From: Sphingomonadales bacterium
GTDB lineage: Bacteria > Pseudomonadota > Alphaproteobacteria > Sphingomonadales > Sphingomonadaceae
Length of the DNA stretch: 10,831 nucleotides
Direction of reading: 5' to 3'
Assembly: GCA_004292705.1 (NCBI GenBank)
Contig: RDXA01000396.1
Span: forward strand, 1 to 10,831
Shown piece after piece: positions 1-5,880 of this stretch. Position 1 is the stretch's first letter. Every line of letters starts with the position of its first letter. The notes under the pieces were generated by a model. It was not told where the DNA came from and did no database searches. It saw only the letters and a list, made by a program, of their open reading frames with translations. The position numbers and the translations under genes are program-made.

Positions 1-488
1 ACGCCGATGCCGAAGTGCGTGCCATGCAGGGTCCCGGGGGCGAGCTGGTCCCTGCTATCGAGGCTGCCTTCCCCGGATCGACTGGCCCGGAGGGCGTCGA
101 CCGCGACCGCCTGGGCCATCAGGTTTTTGCCGATCCGGCAGCCCTTGCACGGCTGGAGGCCATCGTGCATCCCGCAGTCGCGGCGAAACGTACCCAATTC
201 CTCGCGCAGCATCATGACAGGCGTGCCGTCGTCTTCGACATCCCGCTCCTATTCGAGCGCGGAGGGCATGAATCCGTCGATCTCATCGTCGTCGTCTCCG
301 CACCCGAGGCAATCCAGCGCGCCCGCGTCCTTGCCCGCCCGGGCATGACCGTACAAAAATTCGAGCACATCTTCGGCTTGCAACTCCACGATTCGGAAAA
401 GCGTGTTCGGGCGGATCACGTTATCGACACTGGCACCAGCCTCGCCGAAACCCGTGCGCAGGTGACCGAACTGATTGCTTCAATTTGA
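1..488 (+). CDS. coaE: Dephospho-CoA kinase, 5'-truncated by window edge
   Basis: CoaE phosphorylates the 3'-hydroxyl of dephospho-CoA with ATP, the last step of coenzyme A synthesis, in the cytoplasm. The open frame enters from the left edge (first complete codon at position 3), so the N-terminal P-loop and the gene start are not visible; about 40 residues are missing compared with the usual roughly 200. What remains matches the family along its length: the DAD segment (A-D-A at the very start), GGELVPAIEAAFPG, VDRDRLGHQVFADP, LEAIVHP, the FDIPLLFE core, and the C-terminal block EKRVRADHVIDTG. The usual ARQ or AAQ before that block reads GLQ here; this position varies in the family, so I do not treat it as a defect. 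It lies 49 nt upstream of dnaQ on the same strand, a common pairing in Sphingomonadales. The M residues near the window start are internal, not the true start. Confidence 0.95.
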   Translation, partial: ADAEVRAMQGPGGELVPAIEAAFPGSTGPEGVDRDRLGHQVFADPAALARLEAIVHPAVAAKRTQFLAQHHDRRAVVFDIPLLFERGGHESVDLIVVVSAPEAIQRARVLARPGMTVQKFEHIFGLQLHDSEKRVRADHVIDTGTSLAETRAQVTELIASI

Positions 489-520
489 TGGCAAGCAGCG
501 CTTGCAACTCTCGTCCCATG

Positions 521-526
521 GGAGGA
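521..526 (+). promoter_or_regulatory. Shine-Dalgarno sequence for dnaQ
   Basis: GGAGGA lies 11 nt before the ATG at 538. The spacing is a little long, and an in-frame GTG at 529 lies only 2 nt from it, which is too close for normal initiation. ATG 538 is preferred because the protein then starts MREVIFDTETTG, with the first exonuclease motif right at the N-terminus as in homologues. Confidence 0.55.
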
Positions 527-537
527 TAGTGCTGCAA

Positions 538-1242
538 ATGCGTGAGGTCATCTTCGACACCGAAACCACCGGGCTCGATCCCAAGACCGGGGATCGCATG
601 GTGGAAATAGGCTGCATCGAAATGGTCGGCCGGATCGAGACGGGCCGCACGTTCCACGCCTATTTCAACCCGGATCGCGACATGCCGCCAGAGGCTGAGC
701 GTGTCCATGGTCTCTCCGCAGCCTTTCTCGCCACCAAGCCGCCCTTTGCCGAGTTGGCTGACGAATTGCTGGTGTTTCTCGATGATGCGCCGCTGGTGGC
801 GCACAACGCTGGGTTCGATTTCGGCTTTCTCAATAACGAGCTGGAGCTGGCGGGACGCGCAGCCATAGCTCTGGACCGGATGGTGGATACTGTGGCCATC
901 GCGCGCCGCAAACACCCCGGTGCCAAGCTGTCGCTCGATGCGCTTTGTACACGCTATGGGATCGATCGCTCGCATCGCGTCAAGCACGGCGCCCTGCTTG
1001 ATGCCGAGCTGCTCGCGCAGGTCTATATCGAGCTGACAGGCGGGCGACAGATCGGGCTCGGACTTGCAGATAGTCCGGCGGACAGCCTGATGATCGTCCA
1101 GCCCATCGCCAATGCGCCATGGCACCGCCCTCCAGCGGACAAGCCACGGCGCGAACCCCGCCCTCATGTTGCCAGCCCGGAGGAGCTGGAACGACACCGC
1201 GCCTTCATCGCCGGAATCGCCGAGGCGATCTGGACCCGGTGA
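538..1242 (+). CDS. dnaQ: DNA polymerase III epsilon subunit (3'-5' proofreading exonuclease)
   Basis: Epsilon removes misincorporated nucleotides during replication and sits between the alpha polymerase and theta or the clamp. The 234-residue protein has all DEDDh exonuclease motifs: Exo I FDTETTG with D7 and E9, Exo II HNAGFDFGFLNNEL with D94, and Exo III HGALLDAELLAQVY with H150 and D155. The exonuclease domain spans about residues 1-168. The tail (about 170-234) is proline- and charge-rich and then helical, as expected for the flexible segment that binds the alpha subunit. The length is normal for a stand-alone epsilon. A longer frame opens at 475, inside coaE, but its extra N-terminal residues do not resemble the family. 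The gene follows coaE and precedes hpf on the same strand, with 63 nt to the hpf ATG. A short GC-rich inverted repeat directly after the stop (CGCC, 3-nt loop, GGCG at 1243-1253) with TTTTT nearby at 1265 could attenuate transcription, but it is weak. Confidence 0.97.
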   Translation: MREVIFDTETTGLDPKTGDRMVEIGCIEMVGRIETGRTFHAYFNPDRDMPPEAERVHGLSAAFLATKPPFAELADELLVFLDDAPLVAHNAGFDFGFLNNELELAGRAAIALDRMVDTVAIARRKHPGAKLSLDALCTRYGIDRSHRVKHGALLDAELLAQVYIELTGGRQIGLGLADSPADSLMIVQPIANAPWHRPPADKPRREPRPHVASPEELERHRAFIAGIAEAIWTR

Positions 1243-1290
1243 CGCCGTCGGCGCGACCGCATGCTTTTTCAGGGATCCTCATCTCGGACG

Positions 1291-1296
1291 GGAGGA
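1291..1296 (+). promoter_or_regulatory. Shine-Dalgarno sequence for hpf
   Basis: GGAGGA lies 9 nt before the ATG at 1306. It decides the start: the longer reading from ATG 1261 would add 15 residues that do not resemble the family and has no comparable ribosome binding site. Confidence 0.75.
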
Positions 1297-1305
1297 CTAC
1301 AACAC

Positions 1306-1872
1306 ATGGATATTCGGATTTCGGGCCACCAGATGGACACTGGCAGCGCGTTGCAGGCGCACGCCGCCGACCGCCTGGGCGCGATTGTCGACAAGTATTT
1401 CGACCGCGCCCTGTCGAGCCACGTCACCTTCGGCAAAGCGCCTGCGGGCGCCTTTACCTGCGACATTGTCACCCACGTGATGCAGGGCCTGATCCTCAAG
1501 GCGCAAGGCTCAGCCTTCGACGCGCATCTCGCCTTCGACGATGCGGTCGGAAAGATCGAAAAGCAGTTGCGCCGCTACAAGCGCCGCCTGACGGATCGGC
1601 ACGAACAGGCCGATCACGCCCGCGGAGAGGAAGAGGCAGCCTACACCATCTTCGCCGTCGAGGAAGACGAGGAAGAGGAAGTGATCGCCGATGCCCCGCT
1701 GGTGATCGCCGAAACCCGGGTGGACATCCCCACCGCGACGGTCGCCGATGCGGTGATGCTGATGGACTTGCGCAACACCACCGCATTGTTTTTCAAAAAC
1801 GCTGGCACCGGACGGCATAATATGGTTTATCGCCGCGCCGACGGTTCAATCGGATGGGTTGAGCCGAGATAG
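1306..1872 (+). CDS. hpf: Ribosome hibernation promoting factor, long form
   Basis: Long HPF binds the 30S decoding region in stationary phase or starvation, and its C-terminal domain dimerises so that two 70S ribosomes pair as an inactive 100S particle. The protein has 188 residues. The N-terminal RaiA/YfiA domain (about 1-100) starts MDIRISGHQMD and contains the basic KQLRRYKRRL helix at 86-95. An acidic linker (EEDEEEE around 119-125) follows. The C-terminal dimerisation domain (about 133-188) shows FFKNAGTGRHNMVYRRADG and ends WVEPR, close to the usual pattern of this domain. The presence of that domain separates it from short HPF/YfiA. It is followed by ptsN on the same strand; hpf and ptsN are neighbours in many proteobacteria, where rpoN often precedes them. 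Here rpoN is absent and dnaQ takes that place. Confidence 0.96.
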   Translation: MDIRISGHQMDTGSALQAHAADRLGAIVDKYFDRALSSHVTFGKAPAGAFTCDIVTHVMQGLILKAQGSAFDAHLAFDDAVGKIEKQLRRYKRRLTDRHEQADHARGEEEAAYTIFAVEEDEEEEVIADAPLVIAETRVDIPTATVADAVMLMDLRNTTALFFKNAGTGRHNMVYRRADGSIGWVEPR

Positions 1873-2037
1873 GGTCAGTAAGGTCCTTGCCGGAGGGGCA
1901 AGGCGCCGTCGCCACAAAAGATCCAAACGGCGGAAGCAGGAGGGGCCTCGCCCCGGACCGGCAGTGTCTTGCAGGCATGACCGGACTGGATTCCCGCCAT
2001 ATCGCGGGCAGTGCAAGCAAACGGGATTTGCTGAAAC
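1873..2037 (+). other. hpf-ptsN spacer with a series of small hairpins
   Basis: This 165-nt gap holds no credible gene. Three perfect inverted repeats are visible: CCTTGCC/GGCAAGG with a 5-nt loop (1885-1903), GGGGC/GCCCC with a 3-nt loop (1942-1954), and CCCGC/GCGGG with a 6-nt loop (1993-2008). A fourth, GGCG/CGCC (1902-1913), overlaps the first and could be an alternative fold. None is followed by a run of T, so none is a textbook intrinsic terminator. The region could be a structured ptsN leader, a 3' processing or stability element of hpf mRNA, or a Rho-dependent end. No sigma-54 promoter was recognised. Confidence 0.45.
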
Positions 2038-2499
2038 ATGGACGTCAACCTGGCTCTTTCACCACAGGCGATTGCTTTTGCCCGGCTCGATACCAAGACT
2101 AAGGTGTTGGCACGAACGGCGCAGTTGTTCAGTGATGCCTATGGGCTCGACACCAACGCAGTGCTCGAAGGTCTAGAGACGCGCGAAGCGCTGGGAAGCA
2201 CGGGCTTTGGGCGCGGGGTCGCGATTCCGCATTGCCGGTCAAAGGACATCCGCCGCCCCAGCCTCGCGCTGCTCCGGCTCGAAACGCCGGTGGATTTTGC
2301 GGCCGCTGATTCGCGGCCTGTCTCTTTGGTCTGCGGGCTTGTTTCGCCCGAGAATGCCGGGTCGACACACCTCCATGCACTCGCCGCGATCTCGCGCCTG
2401 ACGCGTGACGAGATGAAATTGCAAATGCTTGCCGATGCGCCCGATACCGAAGCGGTCTATGCCTTGCTGACCAACCAGTTTTTGCGCGACGCGGCCTGA
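2038..2499 (+). CDS. ptsN: PTS IIA-like nitrogen regulatory protein PtsN
   Basis: EIIA-Ntr is the terminal phosphate acceptor of the nitrogen phosphotransferase system (EI-Ntr, NPr, EIIA-Ntr). It carries no sugar but regulates processes such as potassium transport and stress responses through its phosphorylation state. The 153-residue protein covers one PTS_EIIA type-2 domain. The phospho-acceptor is His65 in GRGVAIPHCR, and the downstream features HLHALAAISRL and the C-terminal helix fit the family. Length is typical. The Shine-Dalgarno is weak: GGGA at 2023-2026, 11 nt before the ATG. The adjacency to hpf is conserved in many proteobacteria and suggests a shared starvation role. The next gene starts 16 nt after the stop, so they are probably cotranscribed. 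Confidence 0.95.
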   Translation: MDVNLALSPQAIAFARLDTKTKVLARTAQLFSDAYGLDTNAVLEGLETREALGSTGFGRGVAIPHCRSKDIRRPSLALLRLETPVDFAAADSRPVSLVCGLVSPENAGSTHLHALAAISRLTRDEMKLQMLADAPDTEAVYALLTNQFLRDAA

Positions 2500-2515
2500 T
2501 CCGACTTCGTGTGCG

Positions 2516-3016
2516 ATGCCCGTCGGCGATGAATTTCTCTCTCCAAGCGCGCCGGATAGCGGGGCGCAACAGCATTACCGTGCGCTGGAGCGGCTCTATG
2601 CCTCTGCGCCGGTCAACGCCAAGTTCGCCTCTTCGCTGCACATTTCGGGCGAGGGGCGGTCCGAGCTGACTTTCACCGTCAGCCCTGAAGATTTCCATGC
2701 GGCCGGCGCGGCACACGGGACGATCTATTTCAAGATGCTCGACGATGCGGCCTTTTATGCCGCCAACTCGCTGGTGACCGATCGCTTCCTGCTGACCACC
2801 AGCTTCAACCTGTTTTTCAGCAAGCCGGTGCGTGTGGGGCCGGTCACCGCGGAAGGGCGATGGGTCAGCGGTCGTCGCCGGGTGTTTGTTGCCGAGGCGC
2901 GGCTGGTGGATGCCGAGGGCGAGGAGATCGGGCGCGGCACAGGCACCTTCATGCGTTCGCGCATCGCGTTATCTGGTCTGCCCGGCTATTCAGCCAGCGG
3001 ACCATCAGGGCTGTGA
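2516..3016 (+). CDS. PaaI-like hotdog-fold thioesterase
   Basis: Members of this family hydrolyse acyl-CoA thioesters, often as housekeeping scavengers that free CoA; the substrate cannot be read from the sequence. The 166-residue protein has the hotdog signature HGTIYFKMLDDAAFYAANSL: H68-G69 lies before the long central helix and D76/D77 within it, where PaaI-type enzymes place the catalytic acidic residue. The following strands (FLLTTSFNLFFSKPVRVGPV and WVSGRRRVFVAEARLVDAEG) match the usual beta-sheet of the fold. There is no signal peptide, so the protein is cytoplasmic. No clear Shine-Dalgarno precedes ATG 2516. It sits 16 nt after ptsN, and the DUF1491 gene begins 1 nt after its stop, which suggests translational coupling. 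Classification as a thioesterase is good; the precise subfamily is not determined. Confidence 0.88.
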   Translation: MPVGDEFLSPSAPDSGAQQHYRALERLYASAPVNAKFASSLHISGEGRSELTFTVSPEDFHAAGAAHGTIYFKMLDDAAFYAANSLVTDRFLLTTSFNLFFSKPVRVGPVTAEGRWVSGRRRVFVAEARLVDAEGEEIGRGTGTFMRSRIALSGLPGYSASGPSGL

Positions 3017-3017
3017 G

Positions 3018-3359
3018 GTGACCGATCGCCTGCCTGCGCACCTTGAAGCGAGTGCGATTATGCGCCTCGCCGAATCACAAGGCGGCTTCGGCACGGTGCT
3101 GGCGAAGGGAGAACGTGATGCGGGGACGATCCTGCTGGTAATGCTGTGTCGCGGAACAGGGGCTGTGCTTTACGAAAGAATGCCCCAGCTCGATGGAGCA
3201 CGCTTTTTTGTTGCTACAAAAAGAGAAAATTCTGAAATCTCTCAGGAATTTTCCGAATATCTGGCCCGCCGCCGCCAGCAAGACAGCGATCTTTGGCTGA
3301 TCGAGGTGGATATCGCGGATACTGAACGCTTCGTCGCGCAACTCGACGATTTGCGTTGA
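3018..3359 (+). CDS. DUF1491 family protein, GTG start
   Basis: This 113-residue cytoplasmic protein belongs to DUF1491, a small alphaproteobacterial family of unknown function. Family features visible are the N-terminal LPAHLEASAIMRLAESQGG, the strand-rich GTVLAKGERDAGTILLVMLCRG, LYERM, and the ending ARRRQQDSDLWLIEVDI. The frame is open well upstream inside the thioesterase gene, but GTG 3018, 1 nt after that gene's TGA, gives the expected family length and N-terminus. That placement implies reinitiation or coupling. The middle is odd: codons from about 3204 to 3260 are AT-rich (TTT TTT GTT GCT ACA AAA AGA and onward), unlike the rest of the window, and the DNA there forms two hairpins. The encoded peptide is still in register with the family. 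The membership call is by pattern; no function is claimed. Confidence 0.87.
   Translation: MTDRLPAHLEASAIMRLAESQGGFGTVLAKGERDAGTILLVMLCRGTGAVLYERMPQLDGARFFVATKRENSEISQEFSEYLARRRQQDSDLWLIEVDIADTERFVAQLDDLR
3204..3253 (+). repeat. AT-rich double hairpin inside the DUF1491 gene
   Basis: There are two adjacent inverted repeats. The first pairs TTTTTGT (3205-3211) with ACAAAAA (3216-3222) around a TGCT loop, extendable by one T-G wobble. The second pairs GAAAATT (3225-3231) with AATTTTC (3247-3253) and CTGA (3232-3235) with TCAG (3242-3245), leaving G3246 bulged and a 6-nt loop. Together they occupy 50 nt of coding sequence with markedly lower GC than its surroundings. Confidence 0.6.
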
Positions 3360-3552
3360 CGTAAACGGCAGCGAGGCTAACGGCCCCGCTCAATTCCTCG
3401 CGCAGGCTGGCAGGGCGGCAATTCGGCCGTATCGACCAGCACGCAGACGGGGAGCGGCCGGCAGGCTTCTTCGAACCCACCACATCCTTGAACGGTCTGG
3501 AAAAGGTTCCCGCCTGCGTCTGCGCGCGCTCACCGCCCGATTTGTAGAATAC

Positions 3553-4203
3553 ATGAGTCGCAAGACCACCACGATTGTCGCGATTGCCGCTGTGGCTGTC
3601 GCAACCACAATGTTTCCGAGCGGCCGCAATGCCGCCGCCCTGGCGCAAGCGGGGACTGACGGGCTCTCCATTCCCGTTTCGGCTGATGCGCCCGAACTGG
3701 TCCCGCAATCCGTCACGTTCGTTTCTGAAGAAGTCGTGCAGCCGCTTTCCGAAGATACCCCGGAAGCCCCCACCCTCACGGAAGCGGGCTCGCTTGGTGA
3801 GTTGGTCGGCATGATCGACACCTCTGCCCCCATGAGCGACCAGCTACGCTGCCTTGCCGGGGCAGTCTATTTCGAGGCACGCGGCGAACCGCTTGCCGGA
3901 CAGCTAGCGGTGGCGCAGGTGATCATCAACCGCACCGAAGACGGCCGCTTCCCGCGCTCGTATTGCGGGGTCGTCTCGCAGCCCGGGCAGTTTTCCTTCA
4001 TGCGCGGTCGCGCCATGCCGCAGGTTCGCGAGGGCTCGTCAGCCTGGACGCGTGCCGTCGCTGTCGCGCACATTGCGCACCAAGGCCTATGGGATTCCGA
4101 GGCAGGCAATGCGGTGTTCTTCCATGCCCGGTACGTGAACCCCGGCTGGAGCCGCACCAAAACGCGCCTCGCCCAGATCGACACGCATATCTTCTATCGC
4201 TGA
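3553..4203 (+). CDS. Secreted cell wall hydrolase, SleB/CwlJ family
   Basis: Hydrolase_2-family proteins cleave peptidoglycan glycan strands (lytic transglycosylase or amidase-like activity in the spore enzymes that named the family); in non-sporulating alphaproteobacteria they are periplasmic wall-remodelling enzymes. The 216-residue protein starts with a signal peptide: basic MSRK, a hydrophobic stretch at about 7-20, and a likely cleavage near the AALAQA segment at about 28-33. A low-complexity proline- and acid-rich linker (about 35-92) follows. The catalytic domain (about 96-216) carries CLAGAVYFEARGEP with the presumed catalytic Glu108, then VAQVIINR, Cys138 (which could form a disulfide with Cys100), QFSF and the NAVFFHARYVNPGW motif. 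No good Shine-Dalgarno is visible. The 193-nt gap upstream (3360-3552) holds no gene that I can support and presumably carries its promoter, though no clear -35/-10 pair was found. It converges on xthA. Confidence 0.92.
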   Translation: MSRKTTTIVAIAAVAVATTMFPSGRNAAALAQAGTDGLSIPVSADAPELVPQSVTFVSEEVVQPLSEDTPEAPTLTEAGSLGELVGMIDTSAPMSDQLRCLAGAVYFEARGEPLAGQLAVAQVIINRTEDGRFPRSYCGVVSQPGQFSFMRGRAMPQVREGSSAWTRAVAVAHIAHQGLWDSEAGNAVFFHARYVNPGWSRTKTRLAQIDTHIFYR

Positions 4204-4206
4204 TGG

Positions 4207-4227
4207 TTGGGGGGCTCAGCCCCTCAA
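4207..4227. terminator. Hairpin between convergent cell wall hydrolase and xthA genes
   Basis: TTGGGGGGC and GCCCCTCAA pair as a 9-bp stem with one G-U and a 3-nt TCA loop. It starts 4 nt after the hydrolase stop and overlaps the last codons of xthA, whose stop codon is the loop itself. No T-run follows on either strand, so it is not a classic intrinsic terminator, but position and stability fit a bidirectional transcript end or a 3'-end stability element. Confidence 0.55.
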
Positions 4228-5010
4228 TCTGACCCAGACGGGCGCATGATCACTGGCCTTTTCGCGGCCGCGATGGGTCTTGTCGACTCCGCAGGCTTCG
4301 AGCCGGTCGGCGCATTCGGGCGAGAGCAGGATGTGGTCGATGCGGAAGCCATGGTCACGCTGCCAGGCGCCCGCCTGATAGTCCCAGTAGGTCCATACCC
4401 CGCCGCGCGGGTTGTGGGTGCGGATCGCGTCGGTCCAGCCATCCGCCAGCAGCCGCGCATAGGCAGCGCGGCTTTCGGGCTGCATCAGTGCGTCGTCTTG
4501 CATCGCCTTCACCGACCACACGTCGTCATCATGCGGAATGACGTTGAAATCGCCGAGAACTACGGCAGGCACTTCCTCGGCCCAGATCTCCCGCATTCGC
4601 GCGCGCAGTTTTTCCATCCAGGCGAGCTTGTAGGTGAATTTCGGCCCCGGGTGCGGGTTGCCGTTGGGAAGATACAGGCACGCTATCCGAACGCCTGAGA
4701 CATCGGCTTCAAGATAGCGGGCCTGTTCACCCTCCCCGTCATTGGGACCGTCAATGCCCAAGCCCCGTCGGACTTCGGTAAGACTGTAGCCCGCGCGGCT
4801 ATCCACCAGAATGGCCACCCCGTTGAAGCTTTTCTGCCCGTGCCAGATTGCCGAATAGCCGATCGCCTCGAAGTCCGCGGCGGGAAAGCCTTCGTCTTGC
4901 GACTTGATCTCCTGAAGGCACGCGACTGCGGGGCGCGTTTCTTCCAGCCATTCGAGCAGGCGCGGCAGGCGAGCCTTGATCCCGTTGATGTTGAAGGTGG
5001 CGATTTTCAT
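4216..5010 (-). CDS. xthA: Exodeoxyribonuclease III
   Basis: ExoIII is an AP endonuclease and 3'-phosphodiesterase of base excision repair. The 264-residue protein has the full exonuclease-endonuclease-phosphatase fold with the expected active-site residues: N7 in FNINGIKAR, E34 in CLQEIKSQDE, Y113 in YLPNGNP, D154 and N156 in LGDFNVIP, W206 in GVWTYWDY, D225-H226 in FRIDHILLSP, and the catalytic D254-H255 in KASDHAPVW. Length matches E. coli XthA. The start at 5010 gives the canonical MKIATFNINGIK; the ribosome binding site is weak. It is the last gene of a leftward group: erpA ends 38 nt upstream of it. The 3' end lies inside a GC-rich hairpin, with the TGA in its loop. Confidence 0.97.
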   Translation of the reverse strand: MKIATFNINGIKARLPRLLEWLEETRPAVACLQEIKSQDEGFPAADFEAIGYSAIWHGQKSFNGVAILVDSRAGYSLTEVRRGLGIDGPNDGEGEQARYLEADVSGVRIACLYLPNGNPHPGPKFTYKLAWMEKLRARMREIWAEEVPAVVLGDFNVIPHDDDVWSVKAMQDDALMQPESRAAYARLLADGWTDAIRTHNPRGGVWTYWDYQAGAWQRDHGFRIDHILLSPECADRLEACGVDKTHRGREKASDHAPVWVRLRG

Positions 5011-5048
5011 GCGTGCTCTGATGCCGCAAAGCGTGAGCCGGGTCTAAT

Positions 5049-5381
5049 TCAAATCCCGAAGCTCGCCCCGCATCCGCAGCCGGCGGCAGCCTGGGGGTTC
5101 TCTACCTTGAAAGCGGCGCCGCCCAACGATTCGACGAAATCGACCGTGCTTCCCGCAATCAGATCGAGGCTGACGGGATCGACCACCAGCTTGACGCCGT
5201 CCGTTTCGGATACGGAATCGTCGGTTTCGGGGCCGTCGGCGAGGTCGAACTTGTATTGGAAGCCCGAACATCCGCCGCCCTCAACCGCCAGTCGCAGGAT
5301 CGCCGGGCGCGATTGTTTGGACGCGATCAAGGCGACCCGCTTGGCAGCAGAAGGGGTGAGGATCAGGGGCTCGGCGTTCAT
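5049..5381 (-). CDS. erpA: Iron-sulfur cluster insertion protein ErpA (A-type carrier)
   Basis: A-type carriers receive [2Fe-2S] or [4Fe-4S] clusters from the scaffold and deliver them to apo-enzymes in the cytoplasm. The 110-residue protein is a single HesB/IscA domain with the three conserved cysteines: C38 in EGGGCSGFQY, and C102 and C104 in the terminal GCGCGASF. The segment SLDLIAGSTVDFVESLGGAAFKVENP is typical. Ending within a few residues of CGCGASF fits ErpA or IscA; I favour ErpA because no isc or suf genes are nearby and this form usually stands alone in alphaproteobacteria, but IscA is not excluded. It lies 39 nt downstream of the CBS gene and 38 nt upstream of xthA on the same strand, so the three may be cotranscribed. 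Confidence 0.93.
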   Translation of the reverse strand: MNAEPLILTPSAAKRVALIASKQSRPAILRLAVEGGGCSGFQYKFDLADGPETDDSVSETDGVKLVVDPVSLDLIAGSTVDFVESLGGAAFKVENPQAAAGCGCGASFGI

Positions 5382-5402
5382 GGGTCCAATCTAGGGCTTG
5401 GC

Positions 5403-5420
5403 CGGGTGGTTCTCAACCCG
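5403..5420 (-). terminator. Small hairpin directly after the CBS gene
   Basis: CGGGT and ACCCG pair as a 5-bp stem with an 8-nt loop immediately downstream of the CBS gene's stop codon and before erpA. No T-run follows. It may attenuate readthrough or stabilise the upstream mRNA 3' end; it is too weak to call as a firm terminator. Confidence 0.25.
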
Positions 5421-5852
5421 TCACACCGCCTGAATATAATTCCGCAGCGCTTCGGCCTCGTGCTGCACTTCGTCCATTTTGTGTTTCACGAGGTCGCCGA
5501 TCGAGATGAAGGCAATCAGCTTTCCATCCTCCACCACGGGGAAATGGCGGAAGCGGCGGCGCGTCATCATACCGAGCGCCTCGTCAATGGTGGTCGCGGG
5601 TTCAACCGTGATCGCGGGCGAGGTCATGATCTGCTCGACCGGGAGATCGAGGCATTCGCCGCCGTGCTCGGCGAGGCGGTAGATCACATCGCGTTCCGAA
5701 ACGATGCCGACGACGCTTCCTTCGCGCAGCACCGGCAAGGCGCCGATGCGGCGGGTGGCGAGGGTGGTCACAACCTCGGATACGGGCGTTGCAACATCAC
5801 AGGCGATGATGTCCGACGAACCGCGTTGGGCGATGATGCGGGCGATGCTCAT
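5421..5852 (-). CDS. CBS-pair domain protein
   Basis: Proteins made only of a CBS pair usually bind adenine nucleotides (AMP, ATP or SAM) and act as energy or redox sensors for a partner protein; the partner is unknown here. The 143-residue protein has two CBS motifs, at about residues 7-65 (ATPVSEVVTTLATRRIGALPV, then VVGIVSERDVIYRLAE) and about 73-130 (QIMTSPAITVEPATTIDEALGMM, then FRHFPVVEDGKLIAFISIGDLV), followed by a short helical tail ending NYIQAV. There is no membrane segment or attached enzyme domain. The frame stays open for 549 nt upstream, but ATG 5852 is well supported by GGGAG (5859-5863) with a 6-nt spacer and by the usual family N-terminus. It is divergent from a small membrane protein gene and leads into erpA and xthA. 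Confidence 0.93.
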   Translation of the reverse strand: MSIARIIAQRGSSDIIACDVATPVSEVVTTLATRRIGALPVLREGSVVGIVSERDVIYRLAEHGGECLDLPVEQIMTSPAITVEPATTIDEALGMMTRRRFRHFPVVEDGKLIAFISIGDLVKHKMDEVQHEAEALRNYIQAV

Positions 5853-5858
5853 GACAGA

Positions 5859-5863
5859 CTCCC
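5859..5863 (-). promoter_or_regulatory. Shine-Dalgarno sequence for the CBS gene
   Basis: GGGAG on the - strand lies 6 nt before the ATG at 5852. It fixes the start against the much longer upstream-open frame. Confidence 0.65.
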
Positions 5864-5867
5864 TCTC

Positions 5868-5880
5868 TTCCGATCCGGAA
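5868..5880. promoter_or_regulatory. Inverted repeat in the divergent intergenic region
   Basis: TTCCG and CGGAA flank a 3-nt ATC centre, forming a 13-nt imperfect palindrome 15 nt upstream of the CBS start. It could be a regulator site or an mRNA hairpin in the CBS leader. Farther along, GTTGCA occurs twice 16 nt apart (5938-5943 and 5954-5959). No clear promoter was identified for either gene. Confidence 0.25.

Noticed and set aside
342..420. Replacement of the usual ARQ/AAQ motif by GLQ in CoaE as a possible sign of decay
   Set aside because: The position before the conserved Gln varies in the family (E. coli has AAQ) and the rest of the domain is intact, so it is not evidence of a damaged enzyme.
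421..1197. A 258-codon - strand frame over coaE/dnaQ
   Set aside because: It lies entirely antisense to dnaQ, whose exonuclease motifs are complete; the translation has no family signature.
1243..1269. Possible intrinsic terminator after dnaQ (CGCC-GTC-GGCG, then TTTTT)
   Set aside because: The stem is only 4 bp and the T-run begins 11 nt after it, too far for a standard intrinsic terminator; mentioned only within the dnaQ entry.
1859..2176. Small + strand frames in the hpf-ptsN spacer that might encode a short protein
   Set aside because: They overlap the ends of hpf and ptsN, have no recognisable sequence or good ribosome binding site, and the spacer is better explained by RNA hairpins.
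3214..3833. Overlapping - strand frames across the DUF1491 to cell wall hydrolase gap
   Set aside because: They cover an intergenic stretch plus antisense of two real genes, with low-complexity Ser/Arg/Ala-rich translations and no ribosome binding sites worth noting.
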